A stretch of DNA of 64,000 nucleotides from Vesta saturnalis (Eukaryota > Arthropoda > Insecta > Coleoptera > Lampyridae), in the NCBI GenBank assembly GCA_036346205.1, contig JARFJB010001172.1, forward strand, positions 1,162,001-1,226,000, given 5' to 3'. Made by a program: the position numbers and the translations under genes. The notes beneath the pieces were generated by a model, which saw only the letters and a list, made by a program, of their open reading frames with translations, searched no databases and was not told where the DNA came from. Below, one piece after another: positions 36,241 through 47,604 of the stretch (its first letter is position 1; each line of letters starts with the position of its first letter).

Positions 36241-37720
36241 AACATGTTTTATTCTCTCTTTTGTACGTGAGTGTGATGTCTGGTCGGTTTTATTAAGTTT
36301 ATATATGATTATTGCATTCCTTTTTTGTTTATATGGCGTATTAAATGTCGGCACCATAAAAATATGACCATATGTTTATGCATTTTTCATTTGTTTAGTT
36401 TATCTTTTTTTTGTAAAGAATTTTATTATGGATTTTGTTACATTTATTTGCAAGCCCAAAACCTTAAAAGAAATATTTTCAGGAAATCTTAGTGGCAAAT
36501 TTAAATACAACTGGTACCTTAGTCATGCTTATATTTACAAATTTAAGACTTTTGTAAGTTTCAACAAGCGCCGAATAATTAGTGTTCGTAAGTAATAATT
36601 ACTACCTATCCCACTGAGTCAGGTCGAAAACATGTGCTTTATGTGCGGGCTGGTATTTTTGTGAGCAGTATATAGTTACAGAGCACCATGAGATACAATC
36701 TAATATAGTTGAGTTGCGTACCGTTTACCACTAGATATATCAAAATTTACGCATTACAATTTAATTGTATTGTATTTTGAAATAAACAAACGATGATTTG
36801 GTTATCTCTGTTTCTAATAAAGTGTGTGTAACAATAGTAGTATAGCGGATTCTAAACTACATGAGGAATTTACATAGTAAAGATAGAGAGATTATCACAG
36901 GAAATTTTCACAGGTGTGAAGGAGAACTATAATGATTCTGATCTTAGCAGAGATTGCTAAGATTGGTTTCTCAACTAAATGGTTATTTCCTTAACTCAGT
37001 TTTAAGGGGTTGGTCTCGATTAAGGTATTGGTTTATCTCTGTATTAAAATAGGAGGTTCATATTTAACATAAGAGGTTCATTAATTGTTGTTCCCCTAAA
37101 AAATTCGTTTCTGAATAATAAGTTTATACATAGACTAAGGTAGCGATTTGTTTCCCAGCTGAGAAACATAGCCCCTAACTGTTGGAAGATCTTTATTACA
37201 TATAATGTAGGTGCTGTTTGCTGCTAAAGTCTCCATGCTGAAGGTATGATTCATATTTGAATTATGAGGATTTATGGAAACGAGGGTGAGTTATAACCTG
37301 TTATATAAAAAAAATGAATTCTTATACATAATGAGGTATCTGTTGCGATATGGTTCATATATAGGTAAAGGTCTATTTCTAGTCTAAGTGCAACTCCGCT
37401 AAAATGTTAGCGTGCAAGAAAAACGGGTCTGGGCTAAGTAGAGTGCCGATTAAGAAAATATATCTGTGTTCTGTAAATAGATCTTATATTCCAACTGAAG
37501 CGGGTGTGGTCTAAGTTCTACTAGGACTGCAAGTTATGCCTGGATAAAAAAGGGATTCAGATGCATGATAAGGTTCACATCTGTAAGTTGTGCCTATGCG
37601 AATAAAACTCAAAACTACCTCTGAATATGAACTCTTTGAAGGTGATCTCCAAGGCCTACTCTTACTCACTTACTTACAAACTAAACGCATCTATGCGTTA
37701 ATGAGATAGTCATAATAGTA
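36240..37720. other. No supported gene
   Basis: AT-rich text with no frame above chance. GGTCTGGGCTAAGTAGAG-like words around 37430-37640 do not form a recognised element. Confidence 0.45.
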
Positions 37721-37722
37721 TA

Positions 37723-37883
37723 AATTGTGAATTATCTACCGACGTACACACAGTAAAAGATTGCCTCGAGTGGGACTCGAACCCACGGCCACAACTTATC
37801 TAGAGTACGGCACTTAACCATCTGAGCTATCGAGGGAGCTAGTTCCACTCAATGTGTATGTTGGTAGTTTTAATAATTCACAA
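37723..37883 (-). mobile_element. tRNA-like SINE head bracketed by an inverted repeat
   Basis: On the minus strand CCTCGATAGCTCAGATGG (A box) and GTGGGTTCGAGTCCCAC (B box and T arm) with TCGAGG form a cloverleaf-like unit at 37836-37763. The anticodon stem is imperfect, so a working tRNA is unlikely. About 28 bp on each side (TTGTGAATTATCTACCGACG and its mirror ending TAATAATTCACAA) are inverted. A lone copy of that flank recurs at 41985-42020. Confidence 0.6.
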
Positions 37884-38056
37884 TATATAATGTTATGACT
37901 TTGTCATCATTAGTACTTAGATGCGTTTGGTTTGTAAGTTCTCCTTTAATTTGTATTAATTACGTGCTTAAAAGCAACTTTCCTATATTCCAGTCTTGTG
38001 GGTATTATCAAACTTGTAAAATTCAAGCTTGCAGACATCTTGCTACAAAAGTGACT

Positions 38057-38059
<3 letters not shown>

Positions 38060-38102
<43 letters not shown>
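38060..38102. repeat. (TA)n microsatellite at left flank of an IS630-type element
   Basis: Runs directly into the terminal CAATGTGTCCC. Confidence 0.95.
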
Positions 38103-38107
<5 letters not shown>

Positions 38108-40219
38108 TGTCCCAAATTCGCTTCTCTATAAAGGAATCTCGGCTTCTGTTATACTTACGGAAAAGGTTAAATGGGGAAAGTTTTAGAGGAAGCTTAGAGC
38201 ATTCGATATCTGGTTTCAGATTTACGATCGGTCAATTAGTTTTGAAAATATCGGCGAAAAACCGAAAATGGCGGATTTCGTTTTACGCCAGTAAACCCGA
38301 AATGGTCAATTCGACAGCTGTCACAATGTGAGATTATTCGGATACTTTTTTAAGACGAATAAGATGGCGTGTATGACATGTCACATTCGTCTTTTGTTAT
38401 CCCACAATCTGCCTCAACTTTCATTTTTCTTATTACCGCCACATTGGATTTTTCGATCTTTTGAAAGAGCGCAATATTTCCAGTTTAGTGATGTCTCACA
38501 AGTGCATAAAAGATTAGAGTTTCATCGAAATATCACACTTTCTAATGTTAGGTCTTATTTATTATTATTAGTAGGACATGATTTATTTGTCAGTAAAATT
38601 GGGTTTCATTTTTCCTTATAAGGTGGCTCTGACTTTGACGTTAAATAATTCAAAGTAGTGTTTTCATAAGTAGTACGCTTTTCTGTCATTAAAATCATAA
38701 ATGTGACACACAAATTGTAAAAGCCTGTTGAAAATGGCCGGTATTCCCTATTCAAATGAAGAAAAGTTTGACATGTTAGCGCTTTACTTACAGTCAAACA
38801 GAAATGCCGACATTACCTCAGCGAGGTATTTGGAGATGTACCCCGAACGACGGTAGCCTCATAAAACCCACTCCAGAAAGATTGTAATTAATTTAATTAA
38901 CTATGGGGCCTTCGAACAACCTAAAAGCGGATACAATATTTATAATGAAAATCGTGACAGAAACATTTTACAAGCTGTCAACGAAAACCCCAGTGCATCG
39001 GTAAGAACGGTAGAACGGGAAATTCGTGTGTCAAAATCAACGTACAAAGAGTGTTAAAAAAGAATAACTACTATCCATACAAACCCACAATAGTTCAAGA
39101 ACTTAAGGAAACTGATTTTCCAAGACGAATGCGCTTCTGCGAGTGGTATACTAGAATGTGTAATAAAAATCCCGATTTTGTTAATCATGTCTTGTGGTCT
39201 GATGAAAGTAGGTTTACGAATTGTGGAGTTTTTAATAAGCACAACATTCATCATTGGGCTGTAGAAAACCCTCACGAAGTGGCAGAAAGACGTCTACAGA
39301 CCAGATTTGGAAGTAACGTTTGGTGTGGGATTATTGGTAATTTAATCTAACTTACCTATTTTAATTGGGCACCTATGTATTATAAATTATTAATCATTGC
39401 AGGAAATCGACTTATAGGACCATTTTTGTTTGACTATAACTTAAACGGACAGAGGTTGTACGAAAAACAGTCACCAATTGTCAAAAATGTCTCGATGTAA
39501 ATGGACGTCATTTTGCAAATCTGTAAATTAATTGTGATTGTAATTTTATTGTAGGTTGTTCAAAGGTTCAAGTATTAATTAAATTAATGACGATTTTTTG
39601 GGCTTTATTTTTAACACACTCATAGCTGGGAATTTGTCCCAAAACATCTGTCTTGTTGAGATGTCGTTATTTAATTTCATGTTTTATTGAAAATTCAAAG
39701 AATTTTATACATTATTTATTAATGTTATTTTGCGACAAATAAATCATGGCCTACTAATAATAAATAAAACCTAACTTTAGAAAGTGTGATGATTCGATGA
39801 AACTCTAATCTTTTATGCAGTTGTGAGACATCACTAAACTGGAAATATTGCGCTCTTTCAAAAATTCGAAAAACCAAATATGGCGGCAATAAGAAAAATG
39901 AAAGTTGAGGCAGATTGTGGAATAACAAAAGACGATTGTGACATGTCATACACGCCATGTTATTCGTCTTAAAAAAGTGTCCGAATAATCTCACATTGTG
40001 ACAGCTGTCAAATTAACCATTTCGGTTTTACTGGCGAAAAACGAAATCCGCCATTTTCGGTTTTTCGCCGATATTTTCAAAACCAATTGACCGATCGTAA
40101 ATCTGAAATCGGATATCGAATGCTCTAAGCTTCCTCTAAAACTTTCTCTATTTAACCTTTGCCGTAAGTATAACAGAAGCCGAGATCCCTTTATAGAGAA
40201 GCGAATTTGGGACACATTG
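38103..40219. mobile_element. 2.1-kb IS630/mariner-type element with about 490-bp inverted repeats
   Basis: The left end CAATGTGTCCCAAATTCGCT and the right end AGCGAATTTGGGACACATTG are inverted with TA on both sides. The arms extend to about 38600 and from about 39720 (CATGATTTATTTGTC mirrored). Between them lies a plus-strand transposase with its catalytic C-terminus deleted. Confidence 0.9.
38734..39499 (+). pseudogene. IS630-type transposase with a 66-bp intron, C-terminus deleted
   Basis: An ATG at 38734 gives MAGIPYSNEEKFDMLALYLQ, then YLEMYPERR and a TAG where the family has glutamine. The next frames hold AVNENPSASVRTVEREIRVS and, after a frameshift near 39045, LKKNNYYPYKPTIVQELKET. 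VLWSDESRFTN carries the first catalytic D. At WCGIIG the frame meets a donor (G|GTAATTTA, 39337) and an acceptor (CATTGCAG, 39402). Splicing these restores CGIIGNRLIGPFLFD in frame, so a short intron is likely. The frame ends near 39499 and the second and third catalytic residues are absent, so the copy is non-autonomous. Confidence 0.8.
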
Positions 40220-40221
40220 TA

Positions 40222-40228
<7 letters not shown>

Positions 40229-40270
<42 letters not shown>
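40229..40270. repeat. (TA)n microsatellite between two IS630-type elements
   Basis: TA repeats with one TTATATTAT interruption on the right. Confidence 0.95.
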
Positions 40271-40274
<4 letters not shown>

Positions 40275-40284
40275 TATATACTGT

Positions 40285-41990
40285 GTCTGCGGATGGAGTC
40301 CCCAAGAGGGAAACCATCTTTATTATTTATTTTACGAGCGAGAGTCATTCTTTATTAAAAGTTCTGCTTGTTGAGAAAATGCATTCACAATAAAAAAATT
40401 ATAGATAAGGTGTACAGGGTATTAATAAATTAGGAAAATATGAAAACGCTTCAAGAGAGTAGTACCATTATTTATTACTTTTAACAACAGTTTTATAAAA
40501 CAAAGTTGTTTATAAACCGACATAAAGGCTAAATACAAATTTTGAAATAAAAATTCGAATATTTAAAAATTATTCTACATAGCTACCTCCCACCTCGACA
40601 CACTTTTCCGCTAACTTAATAAATTTACCGTACACCCTACGAATGATTCGCGGCACATTCAGTTCGTGTATTGCCTCTTGTACGCGCTCTTTTAATAATT
40701 CCCTATCATGTGGAAGATTATGTGTAGAAACCTTTTGTTTTAATGTACCCCACAAAAATAAATCTAGTAATGAAAAGTCAGGCGGCCTAGCTGGATGATG
40801 AATTGGGTCAAACCTCCCTATCGACCTTGCGCCAAAATGATCATGCAGCCATTGTCTGACCTAGGCTGTGCAATGAGCAGGACAGCCGTCTTCTTGCCAA
40901 AACATGTTATTACGTACTTCTGGCTCTAAAGTATTAAGAAATGGTAAGACAAAATGTTCAAATACACCTGCTGGTTTAAATTTTCCTCTATAAAACATGG
41001 GACAATGATCCGATCAAAAAAAATTCCACAACATAAATTAACTTCTTTATAACATTGACTTCGTTTGTTTATTACATAATTAGGATTCTCGTAAGCCCAA
41101 TGACGACTATTTTGGGAAGATACGTGCCCGTTTGTGCAAAATGTAGATTCATCAATAAAAAAATAAATCTGTGAAATCTTTGGTTTTTAAGGAACTTTTC
41201 ACCTATCCATAAACAAAACTCTAAACGTCTCTCTTCAATTCCAAGTTCAACAGCTTTGGCTTAAACGGTATAATTTTGTTTTCCTTAAACATTGTGTGTA
41301 ATTCACTTTTGCTTAAATCCACTGTTTGTGCACGCTTCCTTAAAGATAATTTCGGGTTATCTAACTGATTCTATTGCTAATAATGTAGCTGCGTCATTTT
41401 CATCGCATCTTTTCTTTGATTTCTTCACATTCATCACCGATCCAGTCTCATTGATTTTTTTAATAGCATTCGGAATGCTTTTTTTGACACCGCGTATTAG
41501 AAAATTTTTCATGAAAAACATCTATAGCGTTTTGATAAAACACATTTTCAATACCGTAACATTGTATTAAATAAATACGCTCTTCTTTAGTTAACATTTT
41601 CGAAAATGCCTTCACGAAATCAGAATACTGACAGATGTAAATAAGATGCTGACGTAACATGAACGTATACAAAATCTTTTTTTTTTGTAAAATGCAAATA
41701 ATTACATAAAAACCATTATTAATATTCTATTTTAAATATTCGAATTTTTATATCGAAAATTGTATTTAGTCTTTATGTTAGTTTATAAACAACTTTGTTT
41801 TATAAAATTTTTGTTAAAAATAATAAATAATGGTACTTCTCTCTTGAAGCATTTTCATATTTTCCTAATTAATTAACACTCTGTACATCGTGAATTCATT
41901 TTCTCAACAAGCAGAACTTTTATAAAGAATGACTTTTGGTCGTAAAATGAATAATAAAGATTTTTTCCTTTTGGGAATATGTACTGTGTA
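40285..41990. mobile_element. 1.7-kb IS630-type element, about 270-bp inverted repeats
   Basis: AAGTTCTGCTTGTTGAGAAA near 40360 is mirrored near 41910. Inside the arms a second boundary, TACAGGGTATTAATAAATTA (40416) and TAATTAACACTCTGTA (41870-41886), suggests that the transposon proper is nested in, or defined by, these inner ends. The arms continue to about 40560 and from about 41740. Confidence 0.8.
40570..41597 (-). pseudogene. DD41D-type transposase, multiple stops
   Basis: Starting at 41597 (MLTKEERIYLIQCYG), frames in order give an N-terminal binding domain, then FFIDESTFCTNGHVSSQNSR (first D). Next come FWQEDGCPAH (second D) and PPDFSLLDLFLWGTLKQKV (third D). The C-terminus IRRVYGKFIKLAEKCVEVGG is open to 40570. 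I count 41 residues between the second and third D, with one stop codon inside that interval. Several frameshifts occur before it. All three acidic residues are still readable. It is related to, but clearly different from, the transposase at 14.0 kb. Confidence 0.8.
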
Positions 41991-42079
41991 TACGTCGGTA
42001 CTCTTAATAATTCACAATTTATAATAAATAAATCTGTAATCTCTAAAACTGATAGTTCAAATAGTTATAAATAAAGCAT

Positions 42080-42235
42080 ATGGGCACTGCCGACATCAAT
42101 GGTGGACGAGTTCGTCGTCCAGGGCTCCGTCATGGTAAAGGTGTGGCAAAACAATCACTTGATAAATTAGCTGCTTCAAGATTGCAAGTTTCCGCAGGAA
42201 CTTCTCCATTTTCTTCTTATGAACCATCCAAATAA
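42080..42235 (+). CDS. Unrecognised 51-codon ORF of coding-like composition
   Basis: ATG at 42080 to TAA at 42233 encodes MGTADINGGRVRRPGLRHGK, then GVAKQSLDKLAASRLQ, ending SSYEPSK. Codon use is far less AT-rich than the surroundings and the peptide is basic, then serine-rich. No mobile-element motif is visible. It could be a terminal exon or processed fragment of a host gene, or a standalone small ORF. Family unknown. Confidence 0.3.
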   Translation: MGTADINGGRVRRPGLRHGKGVAKQSLDKLAASRLQVSAGTSPFSSYEPSK

Positions 42236-43985
42236 TCATTTTCTTACCACGTATATCGCTTTAAAAAAAACTTTTCGATACACTATGTTAGACGAAAGCC
42301 TTTATTCATTGGCGCTACTCAACATCCAAAATGTAGAACATTTCAATGACACGATGCTGCAATCCGCATAATCAAAATCTGGGAAGACATCTTTAATCTA
42401 CTCCACTTTTAAAAAAATGTTATGTTAAAAAATTATCAGTTATCTTTTTTTCTTTGAAATTATTGGTTACTACCAGCTGATTGTCAAAGAAATGATGGAG
42501 AAGAGGTGAGCCAAAAAGTTTTTTTGTGAAAATAAAATAAAGTATAATTAAGCCACGTATGGTTTAATTACACTTAAGCCGTTAACGGCTTCTTTTATGA
42601 TACTGGTAATTGAATATTAATTACAGGAATGAATGTTAATACGCACTAATTCAAGGGCATTTTAGAAAAACAATTTAGCTTTTCTTTTTATTTTAAACCT
42701 TAAATTGGCAAAACTATCAAAATTCAAATTTACAGTACAGTTTGCATATTTTAAAACTATATAAAGTTGAATTTCATAATTTCACTTAAAAACTGGTTTC
42801 AATTAATGCTTTTGGGTTTTTAGGTTGTATAATATTATACAATTCACTTTTTAATTAACATCAATATTTTTTGCCAATTAATCAAAAGCAACTGTAAGAA
42901 AACTTTTAAAGATATTGATAATGGTTTAATTATAGTTAATTAAATTTATTGCTTCAAAAAACAACAATTATTCAAATTTAAACCAAAAACAGGTACCTAG
43001 CATATTCTTTCAATTTCTATTTTAATATAAAATTTCATAATGTGTATCAAGGATAAAACAAAATGTAATGCATTATTTAGTGCATCAAATTATAGTATAT
43101 TATGTTACTGACGTAACGTACATTAACAAGCATTTTTAATGCAAATCGCACTTTTTTTGCAACACTTGTGGTTTAAGGTGTATCGCCCTTTAACTTCAAA
43201 AACTCTTATTTACAATGCACTATTTACGTTTGACTTGAAGGAAATGACGTCAATCACCTTGTAATATCTTTCCTACAATTTTTTTAATAGTAAGTAATTA
43301 TACAAAATTGATTCAAATCAAGTTAATCAATGTCCTTATTCCTCTTCTTCGATTGCCTCATCCTACAACCTTAATTTACGCTTCTGAATAACTTATGTCT
43401 GTATCTATTCTACATTAACAAAAAAACATATAAAAATCAATAAATTATTTGAAACTGTTGCGTAATTACTTGAATTTATTAAGTCTTGAATAAAATGTAT
43501 AGTTTATAATAACATAAATGTTAACAACGGTTTTAGCGCTATTTATACTGTGTACGTCACGCCAAATCAGGATTACTTTCTAAGATGCATTTTGTCAAAA
43601 ATTAAATATTTTTAACTGATATGGATTTCTATTTATTAGCTGTGTAAACCTCTCTATATGTAACGTGGGCGACCCATATAGAGGTGATTCTGGTAGGGCT
43701 AGCTGAGACAACAGTTTCTATTTATGTACTTGGTTTCGTAGAGACAGCAAAGAATCTACTATCAGTATAAAAAGTTTGGTTACGTTATTTTGAAGGTTTA
43801 TTTTCCAAAACTGTTGGGGCACATTTGACAACATTTGTACCACTTGATAATGGATCAATTGTTATAGGTAATATGTAATTTTAAATGTTTAATCGGTGGA
43901 CTATTGGGACTATTGATTTTTCTTTATAAACAGATGCCAGGTACCAAGCGTATGATTTTTCAGTACTCTTGACTTTAGGCCTTCA
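42236..43985. other. No supported gene
   Basis: AT-rich. The only structure noted is a short hairpin at 43649-43686, TCTATATG...CATATAGA. Confidence 0.5.
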
Positions 43986-43989
43986 AAAA

Positions 43990-44138
43990 TATTTTATTGC
44001 AACATGAAATTAATATAAATTAGGAATTAGGTATCTCGAACTTCGAGTAACGAGGAGCACAAAATTATTAGCAACCTGAGGATCACAAATATGACTTTGC
44101 CGAAACGTTGTCAAAACAATACAGGTTCCTATGAGTTT

Positions 44139-44140
<2 letters not shown>
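43990..44140 (+). mobile_element. PLE 3'-end fragment
   Basis: TCGAACTTCGAGTAACGAGG followed by CAACCTGAGGATCACAAA and GACTTTGCCGAAACGTTG parallels the end of the PLE at 51.7 kb (TCGAAGTAGGAG...CAACCTGAGGATGGCAAA). It runs into (TA)n at 44141. It contains a hammerhead-like core at 44076-44105. Confidence 0.6.

Positions 44141-44179
<39 letters not shown>
44141..44179. repeat. (TA)n microsatellite between PLE fragment and hAT element
   Basis: About 20 TA units, then ACACA before the hAT terminus. Confidence 0.95.
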
Positions 44180-44183
<4 letters not shown>

Positions 44184-44185
<2 letters not shown>

Positions 44186-47100
44186 GTGTTGGGTAGGATC
44201 TAGATCCAGGATCTAGATCCACTAAACGGATCTATGATCTGGATCTAGATACTTTGCTCTGCTAGGATCTAGTATCTGGATCTAGATCACATTTTAACAG
44301 ATCTTTAAGTACTTGAATCCAAAGATCCATTAGAATATTTTAAAATGTATTTTAAGGGTATTTTGTGAAATTTTTAACTGGCTTGAGGCAACAGAGCTTT
44401 ATATTTAAAAAATACATTATGCTCCGTTACGACCGTACCCCACAGAGATACATACACATTTACACAATTACCTACTGCCTGAGGCATGTTAAATTCCGAA
44501 ATAACCAATAATAGAACTATTCATTTCCTTTGTTAATATTTCCGTCGGTTGTTTTTGTTTCCCAAAGCTACAAAGGCAGGTAATGACAGCTAATGACTTA
44601 ATGACTTAATGAGTAATGACAATGGGGTCATCCATCCACTAAAGTAGGTACTTAAGTTAAGTGGAACTGGAATTCCCTGTTGCTAATTTAATCGAACAAA
44701 AGGAGGTATAGAAAAACAACAATCTTGTCTTCAGTTCTTAAGAATACGACTTTAAGTAAAGCACATTTGTTAATTGTTAGTTAGATCAACAATGAGTGAC
44801 GAAGCTGAATTAATGGAAGTTCCGCCAATCTTAAGCGGTAAATTTTATAAAATTTTATCAAAATGTGACAACAAGATAGTGACCCAGTGTCTAAATTGTC
44901 CCGCACAAATACAAGGTCATGTGACTTCAATAGGAAATTTTATTCGGCATATGAAGGTATGTATTAATATAGTTTTTGGCAGAATTTTAGTATCATTTAT
45001 TGGATTCTTACGAAATACATCATCTGATATATCAAAACGTGATTTGTAGACTTAATTTTTCTTATTAAATTCTATATGAATTACGTAAAGTATTTTTGTT
45101 GCAAAATACTTAGTTTCTCGTGTAAAAGAACGTTTACAAAAGGTTGAGATTTATTTCTTAAAGTCCCTAATGCATCAAAAACTTTTTAAATGTTTATGAT
45201 ACCTGTATTCATAAAAGATGGGATTCAGTCGCTTTCAAAATTGGTGTTATCTAAATTTTGACTGAAACTTGAAGTGACTTCAATCTGAATTTTATAAATT
45301 AACATACACTTTCTCCTTTTTTCTAGAAAAGCATCCAAAAAGTAAAACCGAAATTTTATCAATGAAGAATTTCAACAAAACTAACATTTTTCAACGATCT
45401 ACCAGTTCTACCACAAAGAACTCGGTTAACAAACTCGTCTTAGATTACATAATTGAAGAGATGAGGCCTATTTGTACAGTCGAAAAACCCGCATTTATTA
45501 GGTTAGTAGAAGGACTTTCTGGCAAAAAACCTTGTGACCGAAAAACGCTCAAGAGTAAATTAGAAGAAGAGAAATCAGCAGTTATTGGTGCTGTAATAGA
45601 AGAATTAAATAAAACCAAATACGTCTGTACAACTGCAGATGTTTGGAGCACCAATAACAAAAGTTATGTTGGTATGACTGCACACTTTATCGATAGTAAT
45701 AGCTTCCAACGTAAATCTTTTGCATTAAGCTGTAGGCGATTTAAATTTGCACACACATTTGACAGAATTGCGGAATTAATAAGTGAAATTCATAACGAAT
45801 ACAAATTAAATCTCGGTAAAACTTCAGGAACGGTAACAGATAACGCAAGCAACTTTAATAAAGCTTTTAACGTATTTACTGCTTCTATATGTAATAAGAG
45901 CAGCGATAGCGAATTAACAGAGTTGCAAAATCAAAATGATGTAGATGTTGAATCATTACCTGCTTTTGATACTGACAGTACTTACGTGCTTTTGCCCGAA
46001 CATTTTAAGTGTTGTTCGCATACACTCAGCCTTGTAATTACGATAGATGCAGCTAAAGCATTTGAAAACATAAGGTATAAAAAATGTACGATACTGTTTT
46101 GGGAAAGCTTATTCTTTATGGAATTTAGTGAGTAGGTCAACTAAGGCGTCGGATCAGTTAGAAAATGTTTGCGGTGTCAAATTGAAAGTTCCTTGTCCTA
46201 CTCGTTGGAATTCCATGAATGACGCATGTGTTAAACTAATTAATATTGAAGCAAAATTAAGTGATGTTTGTAAGTTATTAAAATTAGACGTGTTCCAACT
46301 GTCAGATTTTGTGTTTTTAAACGAATATATTTCTGTTACAAAACCTATAGCCGTTGCAATAGATATTTTACAAGATGAAAAAACTTGTCAGTTAGGTACT
46401 GTTTTGCCAACACTTTTCAAAATTAAAGCTAACTTAGAAGCAATGACAAAACTGACATTTTGTACTAAATTAAGAGAATGTTTATTGACCGGCTTTACAA
46501 GACGTTTCTCTAATATAATGGATATTAAAAATTCTAGTAGTCGACCATACCTATTATCCACAATTTCTAACCCAAAATTTAAATTATGGTGGTTAAAATT
46601 ACCCCTTTAAAAATGAAACAGCATTCTGTCAAACGCAATTATTGTGTGAACTTAACAATTCCGGATTTCAAGAAAATCTTAATAATTCAGAATCAGAAAT
46701 TCAGTTCACACTTACTGAAAAAAAATCCTCTGCCACGGACGAATTCTTTGATTTTTTAAAAATAAATACTCAATCGCAAACAACATTTGATTCAGAATGT
46801 ACAAATTATTTTAAAGACACAAGCACTAACTATGAGCAATTAAATATGTACCCTGCTATAAAAGAAATCTTTTTAAAATATAATTTTATACTTCCTTCAT
46901 CTGCCCCCGTTGAAAGGATATTTAGTATGGGTGGACTAATTTTAACTCCTCGTAGGAATAGATTAGGTGGTGATATATTTGAGATGCTATTAATTTTAAA
47001 ACAAAATAAAATAAAATTAGATAATAAAATGTAATTATGTAATGTATACTTATAATAATTTATATAAATGTCCTTATTTTTATAATTGTATAACAACTAT

Positions 47101-47540
47101 GTGTTAAGTTAAATTAACAATTAACATTGCAACTTGCAAGTGTAAATGTGTACCTAATACTAATTTTGTAATTTGTAGTGCGTTAAATAATTAATGTCAG
47201 TTTTCAATAAAAACCTATAAAAATTATATTTGTATATTATTTTTCTTAATAATCTAACCTTACGGACTAATATTTGTATTACATGAAAAATGATCATGGG
47301 AATGGGAGTACTACTCATCAGTAGCAATACTAGCAATTAAAGATAATATTAATAATTAGAAAAATCTCGAAACAATTTTAGGAATGTCGGATCTTTATAA
47401 AAGATCTAGATCCCATTTCAAGGATCTTTGATCTTTATCTAGATCCATTTTACGTACGGATCTTGGATCTTTATCTAGATCAGTTTTAAAAATGTGTTTG
47501 GATCTGTATCTAGATCCTAAATAAACGGATCTTACCAACA

Positions 47541-47543
<3 letters not shown>
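44184..47543 (+). mobile_element. hAT transposon, 3.4 kb
   Basis: The ends CAGTGTTGGGTAGGATC and GATCTTACCAACACTG are inverted and start CAGTG as in many hAT elements. Both subterminal regions (44193-44310 and 47390-47530) are packed with GGATCTAGATCC-like words. The target-site duplication cannot be read because both flanks are TA repeats (TATACACA on the left, TGTATATA on the right). Confidence 0.9.
44792..47034 (+). pseudogene. hAT transposase, BED finger plus hATC domain, one intron
   Basis: Exon 1 (44792-44956) begins MSDEAELMEVPPIL and holds a BED-type zinc finger, CLNCPAQIQGHVTSIGNFIR. A donor GTATGT (44957) and acceptor AG (45331) join it in frame to HPKSKTEILSMKNFN, restoring the last finger histidine. 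The catalytic core follows: CTTADVWSTNNKSYVGMTAH, TVTDNASNFNKAF, CCSHTLSLV and CPTRWNSM. The C-terminal dimerisation (hATC) domain is SSAPVERIFSMGGLILTPRR. A frameshift near 46090-46130 and a stop at 46608 break it. The intact catalytic motifs suggest recent activity. Confidence 0.88.

Positions 47544-47544
<1 letters not shown>

Positions 47545-47601
<57 letters not shown>
47545..47601. repeat. (TA)n microsatellite between hAT and KRBA2-like elements
   Basis: About 28 TA units. Confidence 0.95.
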
Positions 47602-47602
<1 letters not shown>

Positions 47603-47604
47603 CG

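Noticed and set aside
37763..37836. Functional tRNA gene
   Set aside because: T arm and acceptor are good but the anticodon stem pairs poorly (GTACT against AGTTG) and the unit sits in an inverted-repeat element.
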